Shown here one piece after another: positions 47,030-56,879 of a stretch of DNA of 64,000 bases. Below the pieces are notes generated by a model. That model made no database searches, was not told the origin of the DNA, and saw only the letters and a program-made list of their open reading frames with translations. A program made the translations under genes and the position numbers. Position 1 is the stretch's first letter. The number at the start of each line of letters is the position of its first letter. Location: assembly GCA_902576765.1 (NCBI GenBank), contig CACGWH010000003.1, positions 1-64,000 of the forward strand. The letters are read 5' to 3'. Source of the stretch: an uncultured Pelagibacteraceae bacterium. GTDB taxonomy: Bacteria > Pseudomonadota > Alphaproteobacteria > Pelagibacterales > Pelagibacteraceae.

Positions 47030-47275
47030 ATGTTTAATTTAAGAATGATTAATAAAGGCTTTGAAGATAACAAACTAAACATCGAGACCCCAAATGGTGT
47101 TGAGGTTACTGAAAAGCCTTTAAAAAACAATCAAAATGGAACACAAAGAGTTGATATTAATGTTTTGAAATCGAAGCTTCAAGAAACAGAAAGCAAAGAA
47201 TTCAAAAAAAACATATATATATTTTCATCATTGGTTTTAGGATTAGGTGTTTTGGGAATTTACCTCTCACTTTAA
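47030..47275 (+). CDS. Small C-terminal-TM (tail-anchored-like) protein A
   Basis: Hydrophobic C-terminus NIYIFSSLVLGLGVLGIYLSL; the ATG at 47030 is preferred to the GTG at 46985. Confidence 0.5.
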   Translation: MFNLRMINKGFEDNKLNIETPNGVEVTEKPLKNNQNGTQRVDINVLKSKLQETESKEFKKNIYIFSSLVLGLGVLGIYLSL

Positions 47276-47281
47276 TCAAAT

Positions 47282-47524
47282 TTGCAAATAAATGAAATTC
47301 GTGGTCTAATTAAAAAAATGAAAAGTTTAGATACCATCATAAGAGATAAGCTTGTTGCAAAGTATCTACAAAAAGATATCAGACAAACACAATCTAAAAC
47401 TAGTAATATAAATATTTTATTAAATAGAATTGAAATTAATAAAAAAAATGAAACTAGAAAAAAGCTTTATTTTTCAGCAGCTGCCTCGACAGGATTAATT
47501 CTATTTGGTTTAATTATTTTCTAA
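47282..47524 (+). CDS. Small C-terminal-TM (tail-anchored-like) protein B
   Basis: 80 aa; C-terminus KKLYFSAAASTGLILFGLIIF; pattern similar to protein A. Confidence 0.5.
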   Translation: MQINEIRGLIKKMKSLDTIIRDKLVAKYLQKDIRQTQSKTSNINILLNRIEINKKNETRKKLYFSAAASTGLILFGLIIF

Positions 47525-48258
47525 AAAGATTTATTTTTAAAAATTCTTTCAGGGATACATCTAATTATAAACATTATTAATCGCCATATTTTCATCGTAT
47601 AAATTATATCTTTCTTTTTATTGACAGCATCGTAAATATCGTTTGCAACCTTATCTGGAGAAGAAGTTAAAAGTTTTGGTAATTTCATACCTAACGTCAT
47701 TTTTGTATAAACTGTGCCAGGTAGAACCGTTAAAACATGTACATTTTTTTTGGCTAATCTATTTCTCAAACCGGACAAAAAAACAGTAAATCCTGCTTTA
47801 GCAGAGCCATAAATATAATTAGAGGCTTTACCTCTATCTCCAGCAACAGAACTTATACCAACAATAGTCCCATAACCTTGATTTTCATATATGTTAGCGA
47901 AATCTGAAATTATATTTAATGGACCTTCATAGTTGGTTCTTATAACTTTAGTTCTAAGCTCTAAATCATTTTCACCATCTTTTTGCTGACCTAATAAACC
48001 AATAGCACATATTAATATTGAAGGTATTTCTTTCAAATTTTTTATGAAATCTTTATGAGTTTCAGTTTTTAAAAGGTCAAATTCATAAATATGCACATTA
48101 ACATTATATCGAATTTTTAAATCTGTAGAATGTAATTCAAGATCATCAATTTTCCTTGCAGCAAGGTGTAAGTTATAGCCATTCTCACCATATTTTTGAG
48201 CTATAGATTTTGCAATATCACTAAGAGCACCTAATATTAATACATTTTTATTTTTCAT
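47521..48258 (-). CDS. SDR oxidoreductase, DprE2-like
   Basis: LGALSDIAKSIAQKYGENGYNLHLAARK, GISSVAGDRGKASNYIYGSAKAGF, adjacent to a DprE1-like gene. Confidence 0.85.
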   Translation of the reverse strand: MKNKNVLILGALSDIAKSIAQKYGENGYNLHLAARKIDDLELHSTDLKIRYNVNVHIYEFDLLKTETHKDFIKNLKEIPSILICAIGLLGQQKDGENDLELRTKVIRTNYEGPLNIISDFANIYENQGYGTIVGISSVAGDRGKASNYIYGSAKAGFTVFLSGLRNRLAKKNVHVLTVLPGTVYTKMTLGMKLPKLLTSSPDKVANDIYDAVNKKKDIIYTMKIWRLIMFIIRCIPERIFKNKSF

Positions 48259-49598
48259 AATTCTAATCGAGATGATTGGGATGATTGAAAATCTTCATCA
48301 AAATTATTTTGATTCCTATAATTTATAAATTCTTGAATTCTTTTATCTGATTTTTTAAAGATTTCTTTTTTCATTCTCGCATCTTTAGCTAAATAAAATC
48401 TACCTTCATATTTAAGAGTAATATCATCAAGTTTCTCTAAGAGATCAAAAGTTTCTTTACTTACCGGAAAATCTAGAGCAATTGTATAACCTTTCATAGG
48501 GAAAGAAAAATTACTTTCTTGATCACCAAATCTTTTTAGAACAGATAAAAATGAACTTACACTTGAATTATCTATTTCCATTAATAATTCAATAATACCA
48601 TCTTTAGACTTTTTTAGTGGAAAAACACATTGATATTGTACAAATCCCTTTCGACCGTAAATTTTATTCCACTCTAATATTTTGTCCAATGGGTAAAAAT
48701 AATCATCCCAATATACAAGTTTTTCTTTAGATGTATTTTTTCCAAAAAAATAATAAATAGAATTAAATAATTTTATCAAATTCTTATTTAGAAACCAGTC
48801 AGGAAAATAAAATGGAATGATTTTATTTTTTTTTGATTTTATTTCTAAATGATTTTTTATATTTTTTTTATCTAAATCTTCAATTGATGCATGTTCACCA
48901 AGCATTATTAAGGATTGACCAATATTATCTTTGGTTTTAGTACTGTTAATCCATGCAACAGAATAAGTTGCATTCATATTATTTTCAAAAATCTCAAAAG
49001 TTTGATCTATATTTTTTGCTACTAATGTTTTTTGTTTTATCCAAGATGTTTGAATAGGTCGCAATTTTATAGCGGCTTTAATTATAATGCCTGTTAGCCC
49101 CATCCCTCCAATTGTCCATTTAAATAATTCAGTATTCTCAGTTTTAGAACATTTTATTATTTCACCTTTTGAATTTATTATTTCAAACCATTCAATAAAA
49201 TTTCCAAAACTACCTTCTTTATGATGGTTTTTTCCATGAACATCTGCAGCAATCAAACCCCCGACTGTTACAAATTTTGATCCAGGAGTAACATATGGGA
49301 ACCATCCTCTTGGTAAAAAAGTTTTAATTATATCTTCTAGAAGGACTCCAGACTCTACAACCAAAATACCAAAACTATCATCGAAAGATATAATGTGATT
49401 AAAATATTTCATATTAATAGTTTTGTTTTCATTGATAGAGCTATCGCCATAAGCCCGACCATTTCCTCTTGCAATAAGATTCCTTTTTTTTACTTCAACA
49501 AGAATTTGCTTAATATTTTCAGGATAAATAACGTTTGCCTTCTTAATGGGATATCCTCCCCATCCTGAAATATTTGATTGATTTAAATTTTCTTTCAT
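48255..49598 (-). CDS. FAD-linked oxidase, DprE1-like
   Basis: SGWGGYPIKKANVIYPENIKQILVEVKKRNLIARGNGRAYGDSSIN, PYVTPGSKFVTVGGLIAADVHGKNHHKEGSFGNFI. Confidence 0.87.
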   Translation of the reverse strand: MKENLNQSNISGWGGYPIKKANVIYPENIKQILVEVKKRNLIARGNGRAYGDSSINENKTINMKYFNHIISFDDSFGILVVESGVLLEDIIKTFLPRGWFPYVTPGSKFVTVGGLIAADVHGKNHHKEGSFGNFIEWFEIINSKGEIIKCSKTENTELFKWTIGGMGLTGIIIKAAIKLRPIQTSWIKQKTLVAKNIDQTFEIFENNMNATYSVAWINSTKTKDNIGQSLIMLGEHASIEDLDKKNIKNHLEIKSKKNKIIPFYFPDWFLNKNLIKLFNSIYYFFGKNTSKEKLVYWDDYFYPLDKILEWNKIYGRKGFVQYQCVFPLKKSKDGIIELLMEIDNSSVSSFLSVLKRFGDQESNFSFPMKGYTIALDFPVSKETFDLLEKLDDITLKYEGRFYLAKDARMKKEIFKKSDKRIQEFINYRNQNNFDEDFQSSQSSRLEL

Positions 49599-49637
49599 AA
49601 TCTAAACTTTTCAAAGATATAATAATTTAATACTAAC

Positions 49638-50549
49638 TTAGAAAGTAATTCCTAACCAGATAATACACAAAATTAAAAATAAACATAAATAACTAATTTT
49701 ATCATTAATTGCATAAACTATTGGATCATCTTTAATTTTACCTTTTTTAGCATCAACAATTATTCTAGATATCCAAAAAAGCATAATTATACAAATACCC
49801 CACATTATTGAGGGAGAGGAATAAAGTTCAAGAACTTGTGGAGAATTTATATAAAAAATTAAAACCAAAATTGAAACACACCCTGACAGGATAGAAATAT
49901 TATTGATAACACCTTCATCTTTAAAAGTATATCCACGACCTGCTATTTCTTTTTTATTTGATTTTTTATAATTTAACAATTCTATTTGACGTTTCACTGA
50001 GGCCAGTGAAATAAAAAAAAATATTGAAAAAGACAATAACCAAATTGAAACAGAAATATCAGTAATTAAACCCCCAGATATAATTCTTAAAGTATATAAA
50101 GTTGCAAGAGTTAAAAGGTCTATAAAAACATATTTCTTCAAAAAAAAAGTATATAAATTTGAAATAATAAAATATGAAATAATTAATAAAAAAAAATTTA
50201 CGTTTGTTGTAATTAAAAAAAGTCCACTCAAAAACAAAAGAAAAAATATTAATATTTTACATTGATCAATATTAATTATTCCAGCAGCAAGAGGTCTATA
50301 TTTTTTATATGGATGTTTTTTATCTGACTCAACATCCACGATATCGTTTATTACATAGATGGAAGACGCAATAAGACTAAAAATTATAAATGCTTTAATT
50401 GAAAGTATAAAATTATTAATTGTTAACTGATGAGCCATTAGCATTGGAATAAAAATCAAAATATTTTTTACCCATTGGTATGGCCTAATAATTTTTAAAA
50501 TATTAACAAATTTTAAATTTCTAGTATTCATATAAAATACTTTTATCAT
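49638..50549 (-). CDS. UbiA-family prenyltransferase, decaprenyl-phosphate phosphoribosyltransferase-like
   Basis: IIRPYQWVKNILIFIPM, VINDIVDVESDKKHPYKKYRPLAAG. Confidence 0.85.
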   Translation of the reverse strand: MIKVFYMNTRNLKFVNILKIIRPYQWVKNILIFIPMLMAHQLTINNFILSIKAFIIFSLIASSIYVINDIVDVESDKKHPYKKYRPLAAGIINIDQCKILIFFLLFLSGLFLITTNVNFFLLIISYFIISNLYTFFLKKYVFIDLLTLATLYTLRIISGGLITDISVSIWLLSFSIFFFISLASVKRQIELLNYKKSNKKEIAGRGYTFKDEGVINNISILSGCVSILVLIFYINSPQVLELYSSPSIMWGICIIMLFWISRIIVDAKKGKIKDDPIVYAINDKISYLCLFLILCIIWLGITF

Positions 50550-50629
50550 GTAATTAGTTTCTTTTATATATTATCAAAATTATGATTGTATAAATGCATA
50601 AAACTATTATAAATATTTTCAAATTTGAT

Positions 50630-50706
50630 GGCGGGGTAGCTCAGTTGGTTAGAGCGCGGGACTCATAAGCCCGAGGTCAGTGGTTCGATCCCACTTCCCG
50701 CTACCA
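50630..50706 (+). tRNA. tRNA-Met (anticodon CAT)
   Basis: 77-nt cloverleaf ggcggggtagctcagttggttagagc...ctcataa...ggttcgatccc...ccgctacca; CAT at 50664-50666; CCA encoded. Not initiator-like (G-T at 1:72); Ile2(CAT) cannot be excluded. Confidence 0.9.
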
Positions 50707-50707
50707 T

Positions 50708-51235
50708 TTAATGACCGGGAAATTCAATTAAATTTTCAACTTTATATTTTTGATTTAATAATTTATTACATCCACCTAAATCGAATAAGTTTATTACAAA
50801 AATAAAACCTGCAACTTTACCATTAGATATTTCAACTAATCTTGCTGCTGCCTCTGCAGTCCCTCCAGTAGCAATTAGATCATCAATAATTAGAACAGAA
50901 TCATCTTTGTTAATTGAATCTTTATGAACTTCAATAGTTGCAGTTCCATATTCCAACTCAAAATCAACTGAATGAACTTCGGCAGGTAATTTATTTTTTT
51001 TTCGAAGCATTATAAAAGGTTTCTTTAAAATATATGAAACAGCAGATGCAAAAACAAAACCCCTAGATTCAATGGCAGCAATCTTATTAAATCTTAAATT
51101 TTTTGATTTTTCAACTATTTGACTAATTGTTTCAGCGAAAGCTTTTTCATCTTTTATTAATGTAGTTATATCTCTAAATAATATACCCTTTTTAGGATAA
51201 TCTGGAATAGATCTAATAAAATCTTTTAAATTCAT
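50708..51235 (-). CDS. apt: Adenine phosphoribosyltransferase
   Basis: PDYPKKGILFRDITTLI, IESRGFVFASAVSYIL, VLIIDDLIATGGTAEAAARLVE. Confidence 0.94.
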   Translation of the reverse strand: MNLKDFIRSIPDYPKKGILFRDITTLIKDEKAFAETISQIVEKSKNLRFNKIAAIESRGFVFASAVSYILKKPFIMLRKKNKLPAEVHSVDFELEYGTATIEVHKDSINKDDSVLIIDDLIATGGTAEAAARLVEISNGKVAGFIFVINLFDLGGCNKLLNQKYKVENLIEFPGH

Positions 51236-51272
51236 TATAGTTATTTATAAATATAAATTACAGGTCTTTTAT

Positions 51273-52145
51273 ATGACAATTAATAAATTAGCAATTATTG
51301 GTGGAAGTGGCTTATATGATGTAGAAGAATTTACTAATAGACAATTATTAGATTTAAATACCCCTTGGGGAAAACCCTCAGACCAAATTTTAAAAACAAA
51401 TTATAAAGATAAAGAGGTTTATTTTTTACCAAGACATGGCAGAGGTCATTTCATTTCGCCTTCCCAAATTAATTTTAGAGCAAATATTGATGCTTTAAAA
51501 CAATTAGGTGTAACAGATATAGTTTCAGTTTCAGCGGTAGGTTCTTTGAAAGAAGATTTACCTCCAGGAAAATTTGTTATAGTTGATCAATTTATTGATA
51601 GGACTTTTGCTAGAAATAAAACATTTTTTGATGATGAAATAGTTGCTCATGTTTCAATGGCACATCCAACTTCAAATGGTTTAATGAATGCATGCGAAGA
51701 AGCTATAAAAAAAGAGAAAATTGATTTTCAACGAAATGGCACATATGTGGTTATGGAAGGTCCTCAATTTTCAACATTAGCTGAGTCAAATCTATACAGA
51801 TCATGGAAAGCTGATGTTATTGGAATGACTAATATGCCAGAGGCCAAGTTAGCCCGTGAAGCCGAAATAAGATATGCATCAGTATCAATGATAACAGACT
51901 ATGATTGCTGGCATCCAGATCATGAAAATGTTGATGTTCAACAAGTCGTAAAAGTACTTTTAGGAAATGCAGCAAAAGCTAAAAACATGATAAAGAATTT
52001 AATAGAAATTTTTGAAAATCATATTGATCCAAAAGATCCAACAAATAATTGTTTAGATGTTGCAATAATTACAGCACCAGAAAAAAGAACTAAAAAGACT
52101 GAAGAAAAACTTAGAACTGTTGCAGGAAGGGTATTAAATAAATGA
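51273..52145 (+). CDS. mtnP: S-methyl-5'-thioadenosine phosphorylase
   Basis: IGGSGLYDVEEF, FLPRHGRGHFISPSQINFRANIDALK, GPQFSTLAESNLYRSWKADVIGMTNMPEAKLAREAE. Confidence 0.94.
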   Translation: MTINKLAIIGGSGLYDVEEFTNRQLLDLNTPWGKPSDQILKTNYKDKEVYFLPRHGRGHFISPSQINFRANIDALKQLGVTDIVSVSAVGSLKEDLPPGKFVIVDQFIDRTFARNKTFFDDEIVAHVSMAHPTSNGLMNACEEAIKKEKIDFQRNGTYVVMEGPQFSTLAESNLYRSWKADVIGMTNMPEAKLAREAEIRYASVSMITDYDCWHPDHENVDVQQVVKVLLGNAAKAKNMIKNLIEIFENHIDPKDPTNNCLDVAIITAPEKRTKKTEEKLRTVAGRVLNK

Positions 52146-53152
52146 AATTAGTTTTTTACCTATTTTTATCTTTATTCATCTCCATAAATATTTTGAGTGC
52201 AGAGTCTCGTTTTGGAGATTTGACAGAAATGAGAGATGATAGAATGAGAGGTAAGGATAATCAATGGGTTAGACCTCACCCTGGCCCCTTTGTTTGGAAT
52301 AATATAGAAAAAGAAGAGGGAGTTTTTTCTTGGGATAAAGCAGACAAATATGTAACCTATGCTCAAAATCATAATCAAAAGACAATAGCTACCATATGGC
52401 CGTATTCTAATTGGGAACAAAAATCATGTAAAAGAAAAAAAGGAAGAAGCCCGTTTGGAAAAAAGTTTGCAAAATATTTGAGCAAACCTTGTTCAATGGA
52501 AAATTATAAAAAATTCTTATTAGCATTAGTTGATAGATATGACGGTGATGGACAAAATGACATGCCAGGTTTAACAAAACCAATTATTTATTGGGAAATA
52601 ATGAATGAACCAGAATTTAGAATGTTTTTTAAAGGAACAGAGGATGATTTTGTAGAAATTTTTAATTTCTCCTCAAAATTAATAAAATCAAAACAAAAAG
52701 ATGCAGTCATTATAATGGCTGGTGCTGCCGGAATGTTTCCTGAAAGTAAAAAATTTTGGAAATCAGCTCTTCCTAAAATCAAAGATAATTTTGATATAGC
52801 TAACATGCATCACATCACACCCCCTGATGGAAAATGTGATAAAGATTTTTGGGTTGGTGAATTTTCTGAGTTATTAAAATCTTTAAGTATCAATAAACCA
52901 ATTTGGGTAACTGAAGCGATGACAGGTGTTTGTAAAGTGATACCAACTTATATCAATGCATTTGCCAGTGGTGCAGAAGTGATTATCGATGTTGGAGTTA
53001 ACGCTCCTGGCATGAAAATGAGTAAAGGCAGCAGAAAGAAACTTAATAATTTTATTGATGAAGTGGACGGTTTTAAATCAATAAAATTGATTTCAAATAA
53101 AAAAGCAGAATTTATCTTGAAAGATGGTTCTAAAAAGATAATTGATTTTTAA
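52142..53152 (+). CDS. Secreted clan GH-A-like glycoside hydrolase
   Basis: Signal peptide; IYWEIMNEPEF (acid/base-like E) and PIWVTEAMTG (nucleophile-like E); ATGA overlap with mtnP. Confidence 0.7.
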   Translation: MKLVFYLFLSLFISINILSAESRFGDLTEMRDDRMRGKDNQWVRPHPGPFVWNNIEKEEGVFSWDKADKYVTYAQNHNQKTIATIWPYSNWEQKSCKRKKGRSPFGKKFAKYLSKPCSMENYKKFLLALVDRYDGDGQNDMPGLTKPIIYWEIMNEPEFRMFFKGTEDDFVEIFNFSSKLIKSKQKDAVIIMAGAAGMFPESKKFWKSALPKIKDNFDIANMHHITPPDGKCDKDFWVGEFSELLKSLSINKPIWVTEAMTGVCKVIPTYINAFASGAEVIIDVGVNAPGMKMSKGSRKKLNNFIDEVDGFKSIKLISNKKAEFILKDGSKKIIDF

Positions 53153-53158
53153 TAGTAA

Positions 53159-54232
53159 ATGAAAATTGAAGGAAAAGATTATCGAACTATTTGGTTTGAA
53201 AATAATGTTGTAAAGATTATTGATCAAACAAAACTTCCTCACAGTTTTTTTATTAAAGATCTCAAAAATATAAGTGATGCAATTCATGCAATAAAAGTAA
53301 TGGAAGTAAGAGGTGCTCCATTAATAGGAGCTACAGCTGCGTTTGGATTAGTTTTGTCTATTTTAGAGAACAATGACCAGTCTTTTTTAAAAAAGTCGGC
53401 AGAGGAATTAATAAAATCAAGACCAACCGCAATTAATTTGAAGTGGGCAGTAGATAGGATGATGCAAAAACTTTCAGGGGTCAATAGTGATCAAATTTTA
53501 GACCTAGCAATTGACGAAGCAAAAAAAATTTGTGAGGAGGATGTAAAGTTTTGTGAAAGTATTGGATTAAATGGTCTAAAGATTATTGAGGAAATTTATA
53601 ATAAAAAAAAAGATACCGTTAATATTCTTACTCATTGTAATGCAGGTTGGCTCGCAACTATAAACTGGGGTACAGCAACTTCTCCAATTTATCATGCACA
53701 TAAAAAAGGAATTCCAGTTCATATTTGGGTAGATGAAACAAGACCAAGAAACCAAGGAGCTAATCTTACTTCTTATGAATTAAACGAAGAAGGGGTTAAC
53801 AATACAGTTATAGCAGACAACACAGGGGGTATTTTGATGCAAAGGGGTCAAGTTGATGTGTGTATTGTTGGAACAGATAGAACTTTATCGAATGGGGATG
53901 TTTGTAATAAAGTTGGGACCTATTTAAAAGCCTTAGCAGCATATGATAACAATATTCCATTTTATGTAGCGTTACCAAGTTCCACAATTGATTGGGATAT
54001 TAAAAGTCACAAAGATATTCCGATTGAGGAGAGAAATTCTGAGGAATTATCACATGTGGAAGGATTAGATGAAAAAGGAAATATTAAAAAAATTCTAATT
54101 TATCCAAAAAAAAGTAAATCTATGAACTTAGCATTTGATGTAACACCAGCTAAATATGTTACTGGTTTAATTACAGAAAAAGGTATTTGTGAAGCATCTG
54201 AAACTGGTTTAAAAACCTTATTTAATAAATAA
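53159..54232 (+). CDS. mtnA: Methylthioribose-1-phosphate isomerase
   Basis: MEVRGAPLIGATAAFGL, LTHCNAGWLATINWGTATSPIYHAHKKGIPVHIWVDETRPRNQGANLTSYEL, VGTDRTLSNGDVCNKVGTY. Confidence 0.94.
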   Translation: MKIEGKDYRTIWFENNVVKIIDQTKLPHSFFIKDLKNISDAIHAIKVMEVRGAPLIGATAAFGLVLSILENNDQSFLKKSAEELIKSRPTAINLKWAVDRMMQKLSGVNSDQILDLAIDEAKKICEEDVKFCESIGLNGLKIIEEIYNKKKDTVNILTHCNAGWLATINWGTATSPIYHAHKKGIPVHIWVDETRPRNQGANLTSYELNEEGVNNTVIADNTGGILMQRGQVDVCIVGTDRTLSNGDVCNKVGTYLKALAAYDNNIPFYVALPSSTIDWDIKSHKDIPIEERNSEELSHVEGLDEKGNIKKILIYPKKSKSMNLAFDVTPAKYVTGLITEKGICEASETGLKTLFNK

Positions 54233-54242
54233 TTTCTTTAAA

Positions 54243-54476
54243 ATGAAAAAAATATTAATTATTTCATTCCTTATTATTTCTAATAAGGCGGAAGCGTATA
54301 TTGGATTAGGGCCTCTAATACCCATTATAGGAAGTTCAATAGCATTCCTGTGGGGATTAATTATTATAGTTATTGGTTTATTTTCTTATCCTTTAATAAA
54401 ATTTTATAAATTTATTAAGAATAAAAAAAAATCTAATTCAGATTTTGAAAATAAAAATGAAATCAAAGATAAATAA
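54243..54476 (+). CDS. Small two-TM protein with YIGxG motif
   Basis: Signal-like N-terminus then AYIGLGPLIPIIGSSIAFLWGLIIIVIGLFSYPLIKFYKF. Confidence 0.65.
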   Translation: MKKILIISFLIISNKAEAYIGLGPLIPIIGSSIAFLWGLIIIVIGLFSYPLIKFYKFIKNKKKSNSDFENKNEIKDK

Positions 54477-55509
54477 TTTTTTAGAATATCTACCTTTTTT
54501 AATAAATAAAAAATTAAGTTTTTTTCTTACTCAAATTGGAGAACTGGAAAATTTATTTTCTTATCATAAAAATTTTCAAATTAAAAAGCCAATATTTATT
54601 TGTGGCCTAGCAAGATCTGGAACAACTGCAGTTTTAAATTTATTGAATAATCATTCTGAAACCGGTTCTTTTGAAAATCAGGATTTGCCATTTATCAAAA
54701 CATTATTTTTTTGGAATAAGATAAATTTTTTATTTTATAAAGGGTTAAAAAAAAAGAGCAGAATACATGGTGATGGTTTATTGGTTGATCAATATAGCCC
54801 TGAGTCTTTAGAAGAAATAATTTGGAAAGATTTTTTGGAAGAATATCATAATTCAGGTTTTTTTAATTTTTTAGATGAAAAATATAATAATAAAGAATTT
54901 GAAAATTATTATACAAATCAAATAAAAAAAATTCTAAAAGTAAGAGGTAATAAAAAAAGATATCTAAGTAAAGGAAACTACAATATTTTTAGAATCAAAT
55001 ATATAAAAAAACTTTTTCCCGACTCAAAAATTATTATTTGTTTTAGAGATCCAGTGGAGACATCAATTTCATCTGCAAAAGTTCATCAAATTTTTTTAAA
55101 TTTATCAAAAGAGAATCTGTATTTTGATAAAAGACTCAATATTATGTGTCATTACGAGTTTGGTAAATTTAGAAAAACTGTTGCTGAACATTATAAAAAT
55201 TTAAATAACGAAAATTTTGACGAACAAGAATACTATTACTTAAAACAGTGGCATAAGATTTATAATATGGTTTTAAATGAGTATAAAAATTTAGATGATG
55301 TTATTTTTATTGATAATAAAACGTTTTTTGAAAATCCTATTTTAGCTAAAAAACTCTTAAATAAGCTTGAATTAGATGAAAATTTATTAACTAAAGAAAT
55401 ATCTTTTTCTAGAAAAACTAAATTTGATGATAGTAAAAAAAAAGATAGTGGTTTATATGAAATATATAATCATCTTAAATCTTTAGAGCAAAAAACACTT
55501 CTGGATTAA
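54445..55509 (+). CDS. Sulfotransferase family protein
   Basis: IFICGLARSGTTAVLNLLNNHSETGSFENQDLPF (PSB-loop), IICFRDPVETSISSAKVH. Confidence 0.85.
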   Translation: MKIKMKSKINNFLEYLPFLINKKLSFFLTQIGELENLFSYHKNFQIKKPIFICGLARSGTTAVLNLLNNHSETGSFENQDLPFIKTLFFWNKINFLFYKGLKKKSRIHGDGLLVDQYSPESLEEIIWKDFLEEYHNSGFFNFLDEKYNNKEFENYYTNQIKKILKVRGNKKRYLSKGNYNIFRIKYIKKLFPDSKIIICFRDPVETSISSAKVHQIFLNLSKENLYFDKRLNIMCHYEFGKFRKTVAEHYKNLNNENFDEQEYYYLKQWHKIYNMVLNEYKNLDDVIFIDNKTFFENPILAKKLLNKLELDENLLTKEISFSRKTKFDDSKKKDSGLYEIYNHLKSLEQKTLLD

Positions 55510-55511
55510 AT

Positions 55512-56879
55512 ATGTATAAATTTTTTTATTATTTGAATAAAATATCAATAATTCTTTTAATTTATTTATTAGGTTTTCTAACTTTCAAGTTTGATTTCGT
55601 TTCAAAAAACTGGCTCAATAGTTCAATTAATTTATTTATTGAAGAATTAAGTGATAAACCAAAAAATTTTTTATTAAATGGACTTCGAAGTTTAAGTGAA
55701 GATAAAAATAGTGAAGAGTTTCAATATTTTTTAAAAAAAAATGTTAAACCAGAAAAAAAAAATTCATTAAATAAAGATTTTAATAGTTTTATGCTTTTAA
55801 GTTTATCTAAAAATAATTTTAATGAGTCAAATTTTGGTTTGTATAGCAGTCCTACTAAAAAAGTACATTCTTGGAATTTTGAAAATACAATTAAACCTAC
55901 AGTCTTGCTCAATATTTTTGAAGACGGCAAAGCTTTAATTTATAATGATGAATATATTTCTTTAATATCAAGTGACTCTAAAGAAATATGGAAAACCAAA
56001 AAAATAGTCCATCATTGGGGGTCAATTTTTCAAAATAAAATCTATATGCCAGGCCGTAAGTATGCAAATTACCCTGAAGATTTAGATGAGAACTCAAAAA
56101 AGATAAAAATTGGTAAATGTAAAGTTGATAATGCTCTTGTTGATACAATTGTGATTATGGACGTATTGACAGGAAAAATTTTAGATGAAATTGAAGTATT
56201 GCCTATAATCAGTAGCCATCCTTATTTATCAAAAAAATTAGGATACTCAAAAAAAATTTTTTCAAGATTAAAAACCAATAATGATCTTTTTGAGTCAATA
56301 TTCTTAGGACCAAGTTATTGTGATGATTTACTCCATTTAAATGACATAAAAATAATTACATCAGAAGATAAAAAGTTTTTTGATAATGCAAATGAAGGAG
56401 ATTATCTTTTGTCTTTACATACAATCAATGCATTAGTTTTAATTGATAATAAAAGTTTGCAAATAAAATGGTATTTGAGAGATGAATTTAGAAGACAACA
56501 TAGTCCAAATATATCAAAAAATGGTATGTTATTAATTTTTGATAATGAAGGAAGTGATGAAAAATTTGGTGAGTCTAGGATTGTTCAGTTTGATTTAAAA
56601 AAAAATAAATTCAATCCTGATTTTGATGGAAATGAGAATTTTTTCTTTGAGTCTGATATTAGAGGAAGAATACAGATTTTTAATGATCAAATCTATGTAA
56701 CAAGTTCTCAACAAGGAGAAGTTTTTAAATTAAATTGCGTTAATGAAAATTTAAAAAGATGTGAACCGCAAATTTTATTTTCATCAAATACCGAAGGTAA
56801 ATCAAATTCAATTTTTGTCGCAGATTTTTACAATAAAGATTTTTTTACTAAGGATTTTTTAACTAAGATAAATGAATAA
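55512..56879 (+). CDS. Arylsulfotransferase (ASST)-like protein
   Basis: DLLHLNDIKII, LLSLHTINALVLIDNKSLQIKWYL, QHSPNISKNGMLLIFDNEG resemble ASST repeats; N-terminal TM anchor. Confidence 0.75.
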   Translation: MYKFFYYLNKISIILLIYLLGFLTFKFDFVSKNWLNSSINLFIEELSDKPKNFLLNGLRSLSEDKNSEEFQYFLKKNVKPEKKNSLNKDFNSFMLLSLSKNNFNESNFGLYSSPTKKVHSWNFENTIKPTVLLNIFEDGKALIYNDEYISLISSDSKEIWKTKKIVHHWGSIFQNKIYMPGRKYANYPEDLDENSKKIKIGKCKVDNALVDTIVIMDVLTGKILDEIEVLPIISSHPYLSKKLGYSKKIFSRLKTNNDLFESIFLGPSYCDDLLHLNDIKIITSEDKKFFDNANEGDYLLSLHTINALVLIDNKSLQIKWYLRDEFRRQHSPNISKNGMLLIFDNEGSDEKFGESRIVQFDLKKNKFNPDFDGNENFFFESDIRGRIQIFNDQIYVTSSQQGEVFKLNCVNENLKRCEPQILFSSNTEGKSNSIFVADFYNKDFFTKDFLTKINE

